DNA of 6,172 nt from an uncultured Syntrophobacteraceae bacterium (GTDB lineage: Bacteria; Desulfobacterota; Syntrophobacteria; Syntrophobacterales; Syntrophobacteraceae): positions 1-6,172 of the forward strand of contig CALBZH010000716.1 in NCBI GenBank assembly GCA_937889795.1. Direction: 5' to 3'. The notes under the pieces were generated by a model that had not been told where the DNA came from, made no database searches, and worked only from the letters and a program-made list of their open reading frames with translations. The stretch's first letter is position 1. Every line of letters begins with the position of its first letter. Positions 1-6,011 of the stretch are shown piece by piece. The position numbers and the translations under genes were made by a program.

Positions 1-1117
1 CCGTGCAGATGATTGTGGCTCGAAAGCTTTGCAGGAACAGGTAAACGATCAACACCACCAGAATGACCGCTTCGATCAGGGTATAGATGATCTCCTCGAT
101 CGAAAGGCGCACGAAGTCGGTGGTGTCGAGAACGATTTGGTATTCGATGCCGTCAGGCATCGTTCGTTTCAGCCTCTCCAGGGTCTGGCGGACAGCCTTG
201 GAAACGTCGAGGCCGTTGGCGCCCGGTTGCTGGTAGACCGCGACAAGGGCTGACGGCGCTCCATTCAATCGGTTGTTGTCGATGTAGGCTCTGCGCCCGA
301 CCTCGGCTCGGGCGACATCCTTCACCCGGACGATGGCACTGCCGTCCTGACTGGCGCGCAGAATGATGTTCTCGTACTGCGACGGCTGAACAAAGGGGGG
401 CTGGGTCACGACCGGGAAGGTGAGCTGAACGGAGCTGTCGTTTGGCTGCTGGCCGATCTGACCGGCCCCGAACAGGGCATTCTGGCGCGAGACCGCATTT
501 TGAATGTCCGTGGTCGTGATGCCGAGAGAGGCCATCCGCTCGGGGTTCATCCAGACGCGCATGGCCTGGTCCGGCTGGCCGAAAATCTGCGCCTGGCCGG
601 CCCCGTTCACGCGCTTGACCGCATCCAGCACGTACACATTGGCGTAGTTGGTCACGTACTCCGCGCTGTAGCGGCCATCCTTGTTGGTCACCGCAACGAT
701 CATCAACATGCTCGACGACTTCTTCTGCACCGAAACGCCGTACTGCACGACCGCGGCGGGGAGCTGCGGCGCGGCCAGGTTCACCCGGTTTTGCACCTGC
801 ACCTGGGCGATATCGGGGTCGGTGTCGAGCGTGAAGTAGACCGTGATGGTCAACTGGCCGGTGTTGGAGCTGGTCGATGTCATGTAGAGCATGTTGTCGA
901 CGCCGTTGATCTGCTCCTCGATGGGGGCGGCTACGGAGTCTCCAACGGTTTTCGAGTCCGCGCCCGGGTAGGTCGTGGTCACCTGGATCTGCACCGGCGT
1001 GATCGTCGGATACTGGGAGACGGGCAGGGCCTTCATCGACACCAAACCGGCGATCACGAGGAGGAGCGAAACGACCGTGGCAAAAATGGGCCGCTCGATG
1101 AAGAACTTGGCGAACAT
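1..1117 (-). CDS. RND (HAE1 family) efflux pump permease, second copy, N-terminal part only
   Basis: This is the inner-membrane proton/drug antiporter subunit of a tripartite efflux pump. The window edge cuts it after 372 complete codons, so it is not evidence of a pseudogene. The start ATG (1117-1115) follows a strong AGGAGG ribosome site nine bases upstream, and the protein begins MFAKFFIERPIFATVVSL, the usual HAE1 start with helix TM1 at about residues 10-29. The first porter half follows, with the family motif NGVDNMLYMTSTSS (71-84) and DIAQVQVQNRV (102-112). TM2 (about 342-360) and the start of TM3, RATIICT, close the visible part. The proton-relay Asp pair and Lys lie outside the window. 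It starts 13 bases after the upstream pump gene, so the two are almost certainly co-transcribed. By hand count it is about 81% identical to that pump, with one residue fewer near position 180. Efflux substrates cannot be read from sequence. Confidence 0.96.
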   Translation of the reverse strand, partial: MFAKFFIERPIFATVVSLLLVIAGLVSMKALPVSQYPTITPVQIQVTTTYPGADSKTVGDSVAAPIEEQINGVDNMLYMTSTSSNTGQLTITVYFTLDTDPDIAQVQVQNRVNLAAPQLPAAVVQYGVSVQKKSSSMLMIVAVTNKDGRYSAEYVTNYANVYVLDAVKRVNGAGQAQIFGQPDQAMRVWMNPERMASLGITTTDIQNAVSRQNALFGAGQIGQQPNDSSVQLTFPVVTQPPFVQPSQYENIILRASQDGSAIVRVKDVARAEVGRRAYIDNNRLNGAPSALVAVYQQPGANGLDVSKAVRQTLERLKRTMPDGIEYQIVLDTTDFVRLSIEEIIYTLIEAVILVVLIVYLFLQSFRATIICT

Positions 1118-1126
1118 GCTGTGGGG

Positions 1127-1132
1127 CCTCCT
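1127..1132 (-). promoter_or_regulatory. Ribosome binding site AGGAGG of the second pump, overlapping the first pump's stop codon
   Basis: The minus strand reads AATAGGAGGCCCCACAGC then ATG. AGGAGG ends nine bases before the start, and its first AG is the end of the upstream TAG stop codon. It fixes the start at 1117 and implies that ribosomes finishing the first pump re-initiate on the second. Confidence 0.85.
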
Positions 1133-4100
1133 ATTCCTTTGCCTCGGAGCGCTCGGCAAGCCGGTCGAAGAGATAGAAAAAGAGCGGTACATAAAGCATG
1201 GCCAGGGTGGTTTCGCCGATCATGCCGCCCATGATGCCGGTCCCGATCGAGTGGCGCGCGTTGGCGCCGGCTCCGGTGGCGATTGCCAGCGGGAGCACGC
1301 CCAGAACAAATGCAAGGGAGGTCATGATGATGGGGCGAAGGCGCTCCTCGCCTGCCTTGATGGTCGCATCCATGATGGAGAGCCCCTCCCGGCGCAGCTC
1401 GACGGCGAAGGTGACGCGAAGGACCGCGTTCTTGGCCCCGAGCCCGATCAGCACCAGAAGACCGATCTGGAAGTAGACGTCGTTTTCGAGGCCGCGCAGC
1501 CAGTTGAATGTGAGCGCTCCGAGAATTCCAAAGGGCACGGCCGTCATGACCGACCCCGGCAGCGTCCAGGATTCGAACTGGGCGGCCAGGACGAGAAACA
1601 CGATGATGAGACTGAAAATGAAGGCTGCCGTCGAGGTCGCTCCTGCTTTCTTTTCCTCGAATGCCAGCCCGGACCAGGCAAAGTCATAGTCGGCGGGGAG
1701 GAGCTCCCGAGCGGTCTCCTCCATCGCCCTGATTGCATCGCCCGAGCTGTAGCCCGAAGCAGGAGCGCCGGTGACCTGAGCGGCCGGGAACCCGTTGAAG
1801 TGCTGCACGAGGTCGGGGCCGGTCACGTAATCGGTGTTGACCAGAGCCGAAAGCGGAACCATCTGATTGTCCTGGGATCGCGTGTACAGTCGGGCGATGT
1901 CCGACGGCTGGCTTCGGTAGGGGGCATCGGACTGGAGGATGACGTTCCACACGCGGCTGAACTGGTTGAACTGACTGACCGTAATCGAGCCGAACTGAGC
2001 CTGCAGGGCGCTGTACACATCTTCGATCGGGACCTGGAGAAGCACCGTCTTCGACCGGTCGACTTCGACGCGGAGCTGCTGCGAGGCGGCGCGGAAAGTC
2101 GAGCTCAGGCCGCTCAGCTCGGGCCGCTTCTGGGCCCTGGCGAGAAGCTGCTGGGTCACTTCGTTGAGCCGCTCCGGATCTCCGGCTCCTCTGTCCTGGA
2201 TCCAGAATTCGAAGCCGTCCGAAGTCCCGATGCCGGGAATCGCGGCCGGGAAGAGTGGAATCAACCGCCCCGTATTGATGTCGCGGGCTTTGGCCGCTAC
2301 GTCCTCGAAAACCGTCCTTGCATTCTCCTTGCGGGCGCGCTCTTTGGTGGAATACCGCTCTTTAAAATCCTTGAGCATGATGAACAGGGTCGCCGCGTTG
2401 TTTTTGGTCTGGAGGTCAAGCACGCTGAACCCGTTCAGAATCACCCGGTGATCCACGGCGGGGTTCTGAGCGAAGAGCTTGTCGACCAGTTCGGTGGTTT
2501 GGGACGTGCGATTGATGCTCGAAGCATCGGGCAAAGCCATGACGGGAAACAAGTAGCCTTGATCCTCGTTGGGCACAAAGCTGGTCGGGATGGTCCGGAA
2601 AAGCTGCACAAGCCCCCCAATCAGGACGGCCAGCAGGACGAACGCCACACTCATCCGTTTGATCATGAAAACTACCGCATCGCCGAATGCCAGGGTGAAG
2701 CGGTCGAATTGTCGATTGAACCACGCAAAAGGGCCGCGCTGTGGAGGAGACCTGTGCTTGAGCATGAGCCCACACATGGCAGGCGTTAAGGTGAGCGCCA
2801 CGAACCCGGAAAGCGCTACCGAGATGACGATCGTGATGGCGAACTGCTTGTAGAGCTGTCCCGTTGTGCCGGGCAGAAACGCCGCCGGAATGAAAACGGA
2901 TGCCATCACCAGCACGACCGCAATGAGCGAGGTCCCGATTTGCTCCATGGCCCGGATCGTGGCCTCTCGCGGTGTCAGGTGAGACTGCGCCATATTGCGC
3001 TCGACGTTCTCGACCACGACGATGGCGTCGTCGACCACCATGCCGATGGCCAGGATCAGGCCAAACAGGGTCAGGAGGTTGATGGAAAACCCCATGGCGA
3101 GCATGCCAGGAAAGGTTCCGATCAGCGCCACAAAGATCGCGACCGTGCAGATGATCGTCGCCCGAAAGCTCTGCAGGAAGAGGTAGACGACCAGCACCAC
3201 CAGGAGGATGGCTTCAATCAGGGTGTGAATGATCTCTTCGATGGAGAGCCGCACGAAATCGGAAGTATCGAGCGCGATCGTGCACTCGATTCCGTTGGGC
3301 ATCGTTCGCTTGAGGTCATCCAGGGTTTCGCGGACGGCCTTGCACACGGCGAGGGCGTTCGCCCCCGGCTGCTGGTAGACGGCGATGATGGTTGCCGGGA
3401 TTCCGTCCAGCCGTGTGTCCTGGATATACTGCTTGCGTCCGACCCCAACGCGGGCGACGTCCTTGAGCCGCACAATGGCGCTGCCGTCTTCGCTGGCGCG
3501 CAAGATGATGTCCTCGTACTGCGATGGCTGCATGAACGGGGGCTGGGTTACCACGGGGAACGTGAGCTGCACCGTCTCGTCACCAGGCTCCTGCCCGACC
3601 TGGCCGGCGCCGTACAGGGCGTTCTGTTGGGCGACCGCATTTTGAACGTCGGTCGTGGTGATTCCGAGGGACGCCATCCGGTCAGGATTCATCCAGATGC
3701 GCATGGCCTGGTCGGGCAGGTCGTAATAGACCTGACTCTGGCCGGCCCCGTTCACCCGCTTGATGGCGTCAAGCACGTAAACGTTGGCGTAATTGGCAAC
3801 GTAGTCCGGGCTGTAGCGGCCGTCTTTGTTGCTCACTCCGATGAGCATCAGCCAGGTGGACGAGGTTTTTTGCACCGAAACGCCGTACTGGACCACGGCA
3901 TCGGGGAGCTGCGGCGTGGCGAGGTTCACCCGGTTCTGGACCTGCACCTGAGCAATGTCGGGATCGGTGTCGAGCGTAAAATAGACCGTGATGGTCATCT
4001 GGCCGGTGTTGGAGCTGGTCGACGTCATGTAGAGCATGTTGTCGACGCCGTTGATCTGGGCTTCGATGGGTGCGGCAACCGAATCGCCCACGGTCTTGGA

Positions 4101-4262
4101 GTCGGCGCCGGGGTAGGTGGTCGTGACCTGGATCTGGACGGGCGTGATGGTCGGGTACTGGGCAACGGGCAGAGCGCTCATCGCCACGAGGCCGGCAATC
4201 ACGATGATGAGCGAGACGACCGTGGCGAAAATCGGTCGTTCTATGAAGAACTTGGAGAACAT
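1131..4262 (-). CDS. RND (HAE1 family) efflux pump permease, complete, AcrB/MexF-like
   Basis: A complete 1043-residue pump, the normal length for AcrB relatives, that would export amphiphilic compounds using proton influx as a homo- or heterotrimer. It shows TM1 (about 10-29), a first porter domain, TM2-TM6 (about 343-498), TM7 (537-557), a second porter/docking half with FVPNEDQG at 562-569, then TM8-TM12 (about 875-1032). The proton relay is intact: D411 and D412 in GMVVDDAIVVVENVER, K944 in GLGAKNAV, R974 and T981 in the RLRPIIMTSLAF stretch. Oddities are R949 and T951, where the family normally has AILIVEFA, E1017 in TM12, and Cys/Phe in place of two usual prolines in TM3 (C372, F377). 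The ATG at 4262 is 19 bases after the adaptor stop, with a GGGAG ten bases upstream. The stop TAG (1133-1131) overlaps the next gene's ribosome site, which suggests translational coupling. Confidence 0.97.
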   Translation of the reverse strand: MFSKFFIERPIFATVVSLIIVIAGLVAMSALPVAQYPTITPVQIQVTTTYPGADSKTVGDSVAAPIEAQINGVDNMLYMTSTSSNTGQMTITVYFTLDTDPDIAQVQVQNRVNLATPQLPDAVVQYGVSVQKTSSTWLMLIGVSNKDGRYSPDYVANYANVYVLDAIKRVNGAGQSQVYYDLPDQAMRIWMNPDRMASLGITTTDVQNAVAQQNALYGAGQVGQEPGDETVQLTFPVVTQPPFMQPSQYEDIILRASEDGSAIVRLKDVARVGVGRKQYIQDTRLDGIPATIIAVYQQPGANALAVCKAVRETLDDLKRTMPNGIECTIALDTSDFVRLSIEEIIHTLIEAILLVVLVVYLFLQSFRATIICTVAIFVALIGTFPGMLAMGFSINLLTLFGLILAIGMVVDDAIVVVENVERNMAQSHLTPREATIRAMEQIGTSLIAVVLVMASVFIPAAFLPGTTGQLYKQFAITIVISVALSGFVALTLTPAMCGLMLKHRSPPQRGPFAWFNRQFDRFTLAFGDAVVFMIKRMSVAFVLLAVLIGGLVQLFRTIPTSFVPNEDQGYLFPVMALPDASSINRTSQTTELVDKLFAQNPAVDHRVILNGFSVLDLQTKNNAATLFIMLKDFKERYSTKERARKENARTVFEDVAAKARDINTGRLIPLFPAAIPGIGTSDGFEFWIQDRGAGDPERLNEVTQQLLARAQKRPELSGLSSTFRAASQQLRVEVDRSKTVLLQVPIEDVYSALQAQFGSITVSQFNQFSRVWNVILQSDAPYRSQPSDIARLYTRSQDNQMVPLSALVNTDYVTGPDLVQHFNGFPAAQVTGAPASGYSSGDAIRAMEETARELLPADYDFAWSGLAFEEKKAGATSTAAFIFSLIIVFLVLAAQFESWTLPGSVMTAVPFGILGALTFNWLRGLENDVYFQIGLLVLIGLGAKNAVLRVTFAVELRREGLSIMDATIKAGEERLRPIIMTSLAFVLGVLPLAIATGAGANARHSIGTGIMGGMIGETTLAMLYVPLFFYLFDRLAERSEAKE
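3143..4262 (-). repeat. Diverged direct repeat of the 1-1117 segment (paralogous pump N-termini)
   Basis: The first 1120 bases of the complete pump gene align to the whole visible part of the second pump (1-1117) with one three-base gap, near 3723-3725. This is a tandem gene duplication in the same orientation. The protein level is about 81% identical. DNA identity is uneven: many synonymous changes in most parts, but almost none in 3984-4058 versus 839-913. Confidence 0.9.
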
Positions 4263-4281
4263 GGCCTGATGTCTCCCGAGT

Positions 4282-5526
4282 CTATTTTGTTTCGCTCTTT
4301 CCCGGTTCTGTTTTCGCGGTGGCGGCTCCTGCTCTTTCGGTCTTTTCGCCTGCGGGAACAGCCGTTAATGGGGCTCCGGGCCGAAGCGCGAGACCTCCAT
4401 CCACCACCACCTGGTCGCCGCCGTGTAAGCCCTCGTCGATGAACCACTCATTGCCATGCCAGCTGCCGACAACGACCGGTCGGAGCTCGGCCTTGCTCTC
4501 CTTGCTCACCACCCAGATGAAGTGCCCTTTGGCGCCCTGTTGGACCGCCCGCTGCGGGACGAGGATGGCGCTGGGCCGAGTTATCCCTTTGATGCGGACG
4601 CGAACGTATTGGTTTGGGCGAAGCAGCCCGTCGGGATTGTCCACGGTTACCCGAATGAGGAACGTTCCCGTCTGAGCGTTGAAAGACGGGTCGGCGAACG
4701 TGAGCGTGCCCGTGTGCGGGTAGGTCGACCCATCAGCCAGGATGACCTCGACGACGTAACTCTTGTCTTTGGGCTCCACCAGGAGTCCTTTCGCAATCTG
4801 GTCACGGTAGCCGAGTCGTTCATTCTCGGAGATGCTGAAGTTGACGTAAGTGGGCGACAGCACGGCCACGGTGGTAAGCAGGTTGTTGGTCGGGCTGAGG
4901 TACGTCCCGTCGGCTTGCTGGGCGGAACCGGTAATGCCTGTCACGGGAGAGGTGATCACCGTGTAGGAGAGATTGAGCTTGGCCTCCTCAACGGAGGCTT
5001 TGGCTTGCTCGACCGCGGCGGAGGCCGATTCGAACTGTCCCCTGGCATCGTCCAGGTCTTTCTGTGAAAGCGCGTTCGCCTCAGTGAGGGGCTTCACCCG
5101 GGTGAGGTTCTGACGCGCCACCTGGAGCGCTGCTTCCTGCCTGGCGAGCGCGGCCTTGGCCTGGTCGAGCTGCACGATGAAAGGCTTCTGATCCATCAGG
5201 AAAAGCGTGTCGCCCTCCTTCACGACGGAGCCCTCCGTGTAAACCCGCTTGTCCAGAAACCCGTTCACACGCGCCTGGATGTTCACCTGGCGAGAGCTCT
5301 GCACTTGAGCGACATACTCGAATGTCACCGGCACATCCCGGGGTGTGATGGGGATCACGCTGACTTCCGCTGGTTTTTGCTCCCGCTGCGCCTGGCCAGC
5401 GTCGTGTTTTTCGCATCCGAGGGCGACAACCATCAGGACAAGGATGATCGAGATGAATGGAAACCGGCGCCAAGAGCGACTTCGGGATTGTGACAACGCG
5501 TAGACCGAAAGGACTTCGTGCCGCAC
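4282..5526 (-). CDS. RND efflux periplasmic adaptor (membrane fusion protein), probable lipoprotein
   Basis: This AcrA/MexA-type adaptor links the inner-membrane pump to an outer-membrane channel. From the chosen GTG it has 414 residues. An Arg-rich start and a hydrophobic stretch end in VALGC, giving a probable lipid-anchored Cys at 38. The lipobox is imperfect because Ala and Leu at -3 and -2 are atypical. Next come a lipoyl half (about 78-119, with VYTEGSVVKEGDTLF), an alpha-hairpin (120-187), the second lipoyl half (188-222), a beta-barrel (223-312) and a membrane-proximal domain (317-387). A charged Ala/Lys/Glu tail ends the protein. The hairpin carries the channel-docking motif R143-x3-L147-x6-S154. 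The GTG at 5526 sits seven bases after AAGGGGG; an in-frame ATG at 5532 is only one base from it, so both starts remain possible (414 or 416 residues). It is the first gene of the operon with the two pumps. Confidence 0.95.
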   Translation of the reverse strand: MRHEVLSVYALSQSRSRSWRRFPFISIILVLMVVALGCEKHDAGQAQREQKPAEVSVIPITPRDVPVTFEYVAQVQSSRQVNIQARVNGFLDKRVYTEGSVVKEGDTLFLMDQKPFIVQLDQAKAALARQEAALQVARQNLTRVKPLTEANALSQKDLDDARGQFESASAAVEQAKASVEEAKLNLSYTVITSPVTGITGSAQQADGTYLSPTNNLLTTVAVLSPTYVNFSISENERLGYRDQIAKGLLVEPKDKSYVVEVILADGSTYPHTGTLTFADPSFNAQTGTFLIRVTVDNPDGLLRPNQYVRVRIKGITRPSAILVPQRAVQQGAKGHFIWVVSKESKAELRPVVVGSWHGNEWFIDEGLHGGDQVVVDGGLALRPGAPLTAVPAGEKTERAGAATAKTEPGKSETK

Positions 5527-5533
5527 TATCATT

Positions 5534-5540
5534 CCCCCTT
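5534..5540 (-). promoter_or_regulatory. Ribosome binding site AAGGGGG of the minus-strand adaptor
   Basis: The minus strand reads AAGGGGGAATGATAGTG. The purine run is seven bases from GTG (5526) but only one base from ATG (5532), which is why the GTG is preferred as the start. Confidence 0.6.
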
Positions 5541-5584
5541 GTGATGGGCAGCGAACCGATGACTCATTGTCACGATGGATCTGT

Positions 5585-5619
5585 GTCGTGCGTGGCGGGT
5601 AGCAAAGGAAATGCACGAC
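5585..5619. repeat. Inverted repeat GTCGTGC ... GCACGAC in the adaptor leader
   Basis: Perfect seven-base arms (5585-5591 and 5613-5619) with a 21-base gap. If the promoter proposed at 5626-5655 is right, the repeat sits at the very 5' end of the minus-strand transcript, where it could fold as a long-loop stem. Alternatively the arms are two half-sites for a DNA-binding protein. No T-run follows, so it is not a terminator. Confidence 0.3.
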
Positions 5620-5625
5620 GTGAAT

Positions 5626-5655
5626 ATGGTATTGGCGTGTAATGAATACATTCAA
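5626..5655 (-). promoter_or_regulatory. Candidate sigma70-type promoter for the adaptor-pump-pump operon
   Basis: On the minus strand TTGAAT (5655-5650) and TACCAT (5631-5626) are separated by 18 bases. Each matches the consensus at four of six positions. The site lies beside the most AT-rich part of the intergenic region. Transcription would start near 5619 and give a leader of roughly 90 bases. This is a weak consensus match, so placement is tentative. Confidence 0.25.
5643..5654. repeat. Inverted repeat TGAAT-AC-ATTCA, possible operator
   Basis: Perfect five-base arms around a two-base centre, inside the AT-rich core and overlapping the -35 box of the candidate minus-strand promoter. TetR-family repressors of RND pumps commonly bind palindromes placed like this, but the arms are short and could arise by chance. 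Confidence 0.25.
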
Positions 5656-5807
5656 AGTTGTTTGATAACAATAGAATTTTCAAAACCAAGGGCATCCGAT
5701 TGCTTGTCAGATCCCTTTGTTCGGGGGCACGAATGCGGGAGGACGCAATTCCTTGCCGCTTGAGCCAGAGCCCCCTTGCTTCAGGATATCATGCGTTTCG
5801 GTTCCTA

Positions 5808-5823
5808 TTGGACCAAAGTCCAA
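5808..5823. repeat. Inverted repeat TTGGAC-CAAA-GTCCAA, possible operator
   Basis: Perfect six-base arms with a four-base centre, a compact 16-base palindromic site in the middle of the divergent region. The size suits a dimeric helix-turn-helix regulator. It lies about 190 bases upstream of the plus-strand adaptor start and is not inside any gene. Confidence 0.3.
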
Positions 5824-5882
5824 CTTGCGCTTGTGACCGGATTCTGCTTAATGTTGGTTGTGCAGAGGAGGGGCGCATTCCA

Positions 5883-5901
5883 TGCAATCCTTTGAATTGC
5901 A
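5883..5901. repeat. Inverted repeat TGCAAT-CCTTTGA-ATTGCA, possible operator
   Basis: Perfect six-base arms with a seven-base centre, about 110 bases before the plus-strand GTG and so within the zone expected to hold that gene's promoter. The two ATTGCA arms point to a dimeric regulator. The regulator itself is not in the window. Confidence 0.3.
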
Positions 5902-5958
5902 CATCTGGCTTTAAGATCCTCACACCTCTGACTTCCACAGCTATTTCTCTGTAACAAG

Positions 5959-5980
5959 TCGAATCGTGACAGACGTTCGA
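5959..5980 (+). repeat. Imperfect hairpin in the leader of the plus-strand adaptor
   Basis: TCGAATCGT (5959-5967) pairs with ACGTTCGA (5973-5980) apart from one bulged T, with a GACAG loop. It lies some 30 bases before the start codon. It could be an mRNA stem-loop near the ribosome site or an operator. There is no T-run. Confidence 0.25.
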
Positions 5981-5996
5981 TCCCAATGGCCATTTA

Positions 5997-6005
5997 GAGA
6001 GGGGG
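5997..6005 (+). promoter_or_regulatory. Ribosome binding site GAGAGGGGG of the plus-strand adaptor
   Basis: The purine run ends six bases before GTG 6012, good spacing for initiation there. An ATG at 6007 is too close to it and reads only ATG ACG TGA. Confidence 0.7.
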
Positions 6006-6011
6006 AATGAC

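Larger units (their letters stand above)
5533..6011. other. Divergent intergenic control region between two efflux operons
   Basis: About 480 bases separate the two adaptor starts. I see no convincing protein gene, tRNA or rRNA here. The stretch is visibly more AT-rich than the flanking genes; positions 5641-5700 are about 30% G+C. It must hold the promoters for both operons and probably operator sites for a regulator encoded elsewhere. Inverted repeats at 5585-5619, 5643-5654, 5808-5823, 5883-5901 and 5959-5980 are listed separately. No intrinsic terminator (GC stem plus T-run) is evident, as expected between divergent genes. Confidence 0.85.

Noticed and set aside
1..1117. The second pump as a truncated pseudogene
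   Set aside because: The frame is open to the first base of the window and stays fully alignable to the intact copy, so the truncation is only the window edge.
975..2789. Long plus-strand open frame of 604 codons
   Set aside because: It lies wholly antisense to the pump genes and its translation is rich in Arg, Gly, Asp and His with no family motif. Long antisense frames are common opposite GC-rich genes.
2940..4442. Plus-strand open frame of 500 codons, and a similar one at 500-1234
   Set aside because: Both are the same antisense shadow of the paralogous pump N-termini. They resemble each other only because the pumps on the other strand do.
5527..5655. N-terminal extension of the minus-strand adaptor to a TTG at 5655 (457 residues)
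   Set aside because: It would place 80 residues before the lipobox Cys, uses a rare start with no ribosome site, and would cover the likely promoter and leader. The GTG 5526 or ATG 5532 start gives a normal signal sequence.
5831..5917. Possible plus-strand promoters such as TTGAAT (5892) with TAAGAT (5912)
   Set aside because: The spacing is only 14 bases, and other pairs nearby match the consensus at three or four positions only. None is good enough to annotate.
5658..5954. Plus-strand 98-codon frame in the intergenic region
   Set aside because: TTG start, no ribosome site, no recognisable motif, and Cys/Ser/Leu-rich composition typical of translated non-coding DNA.
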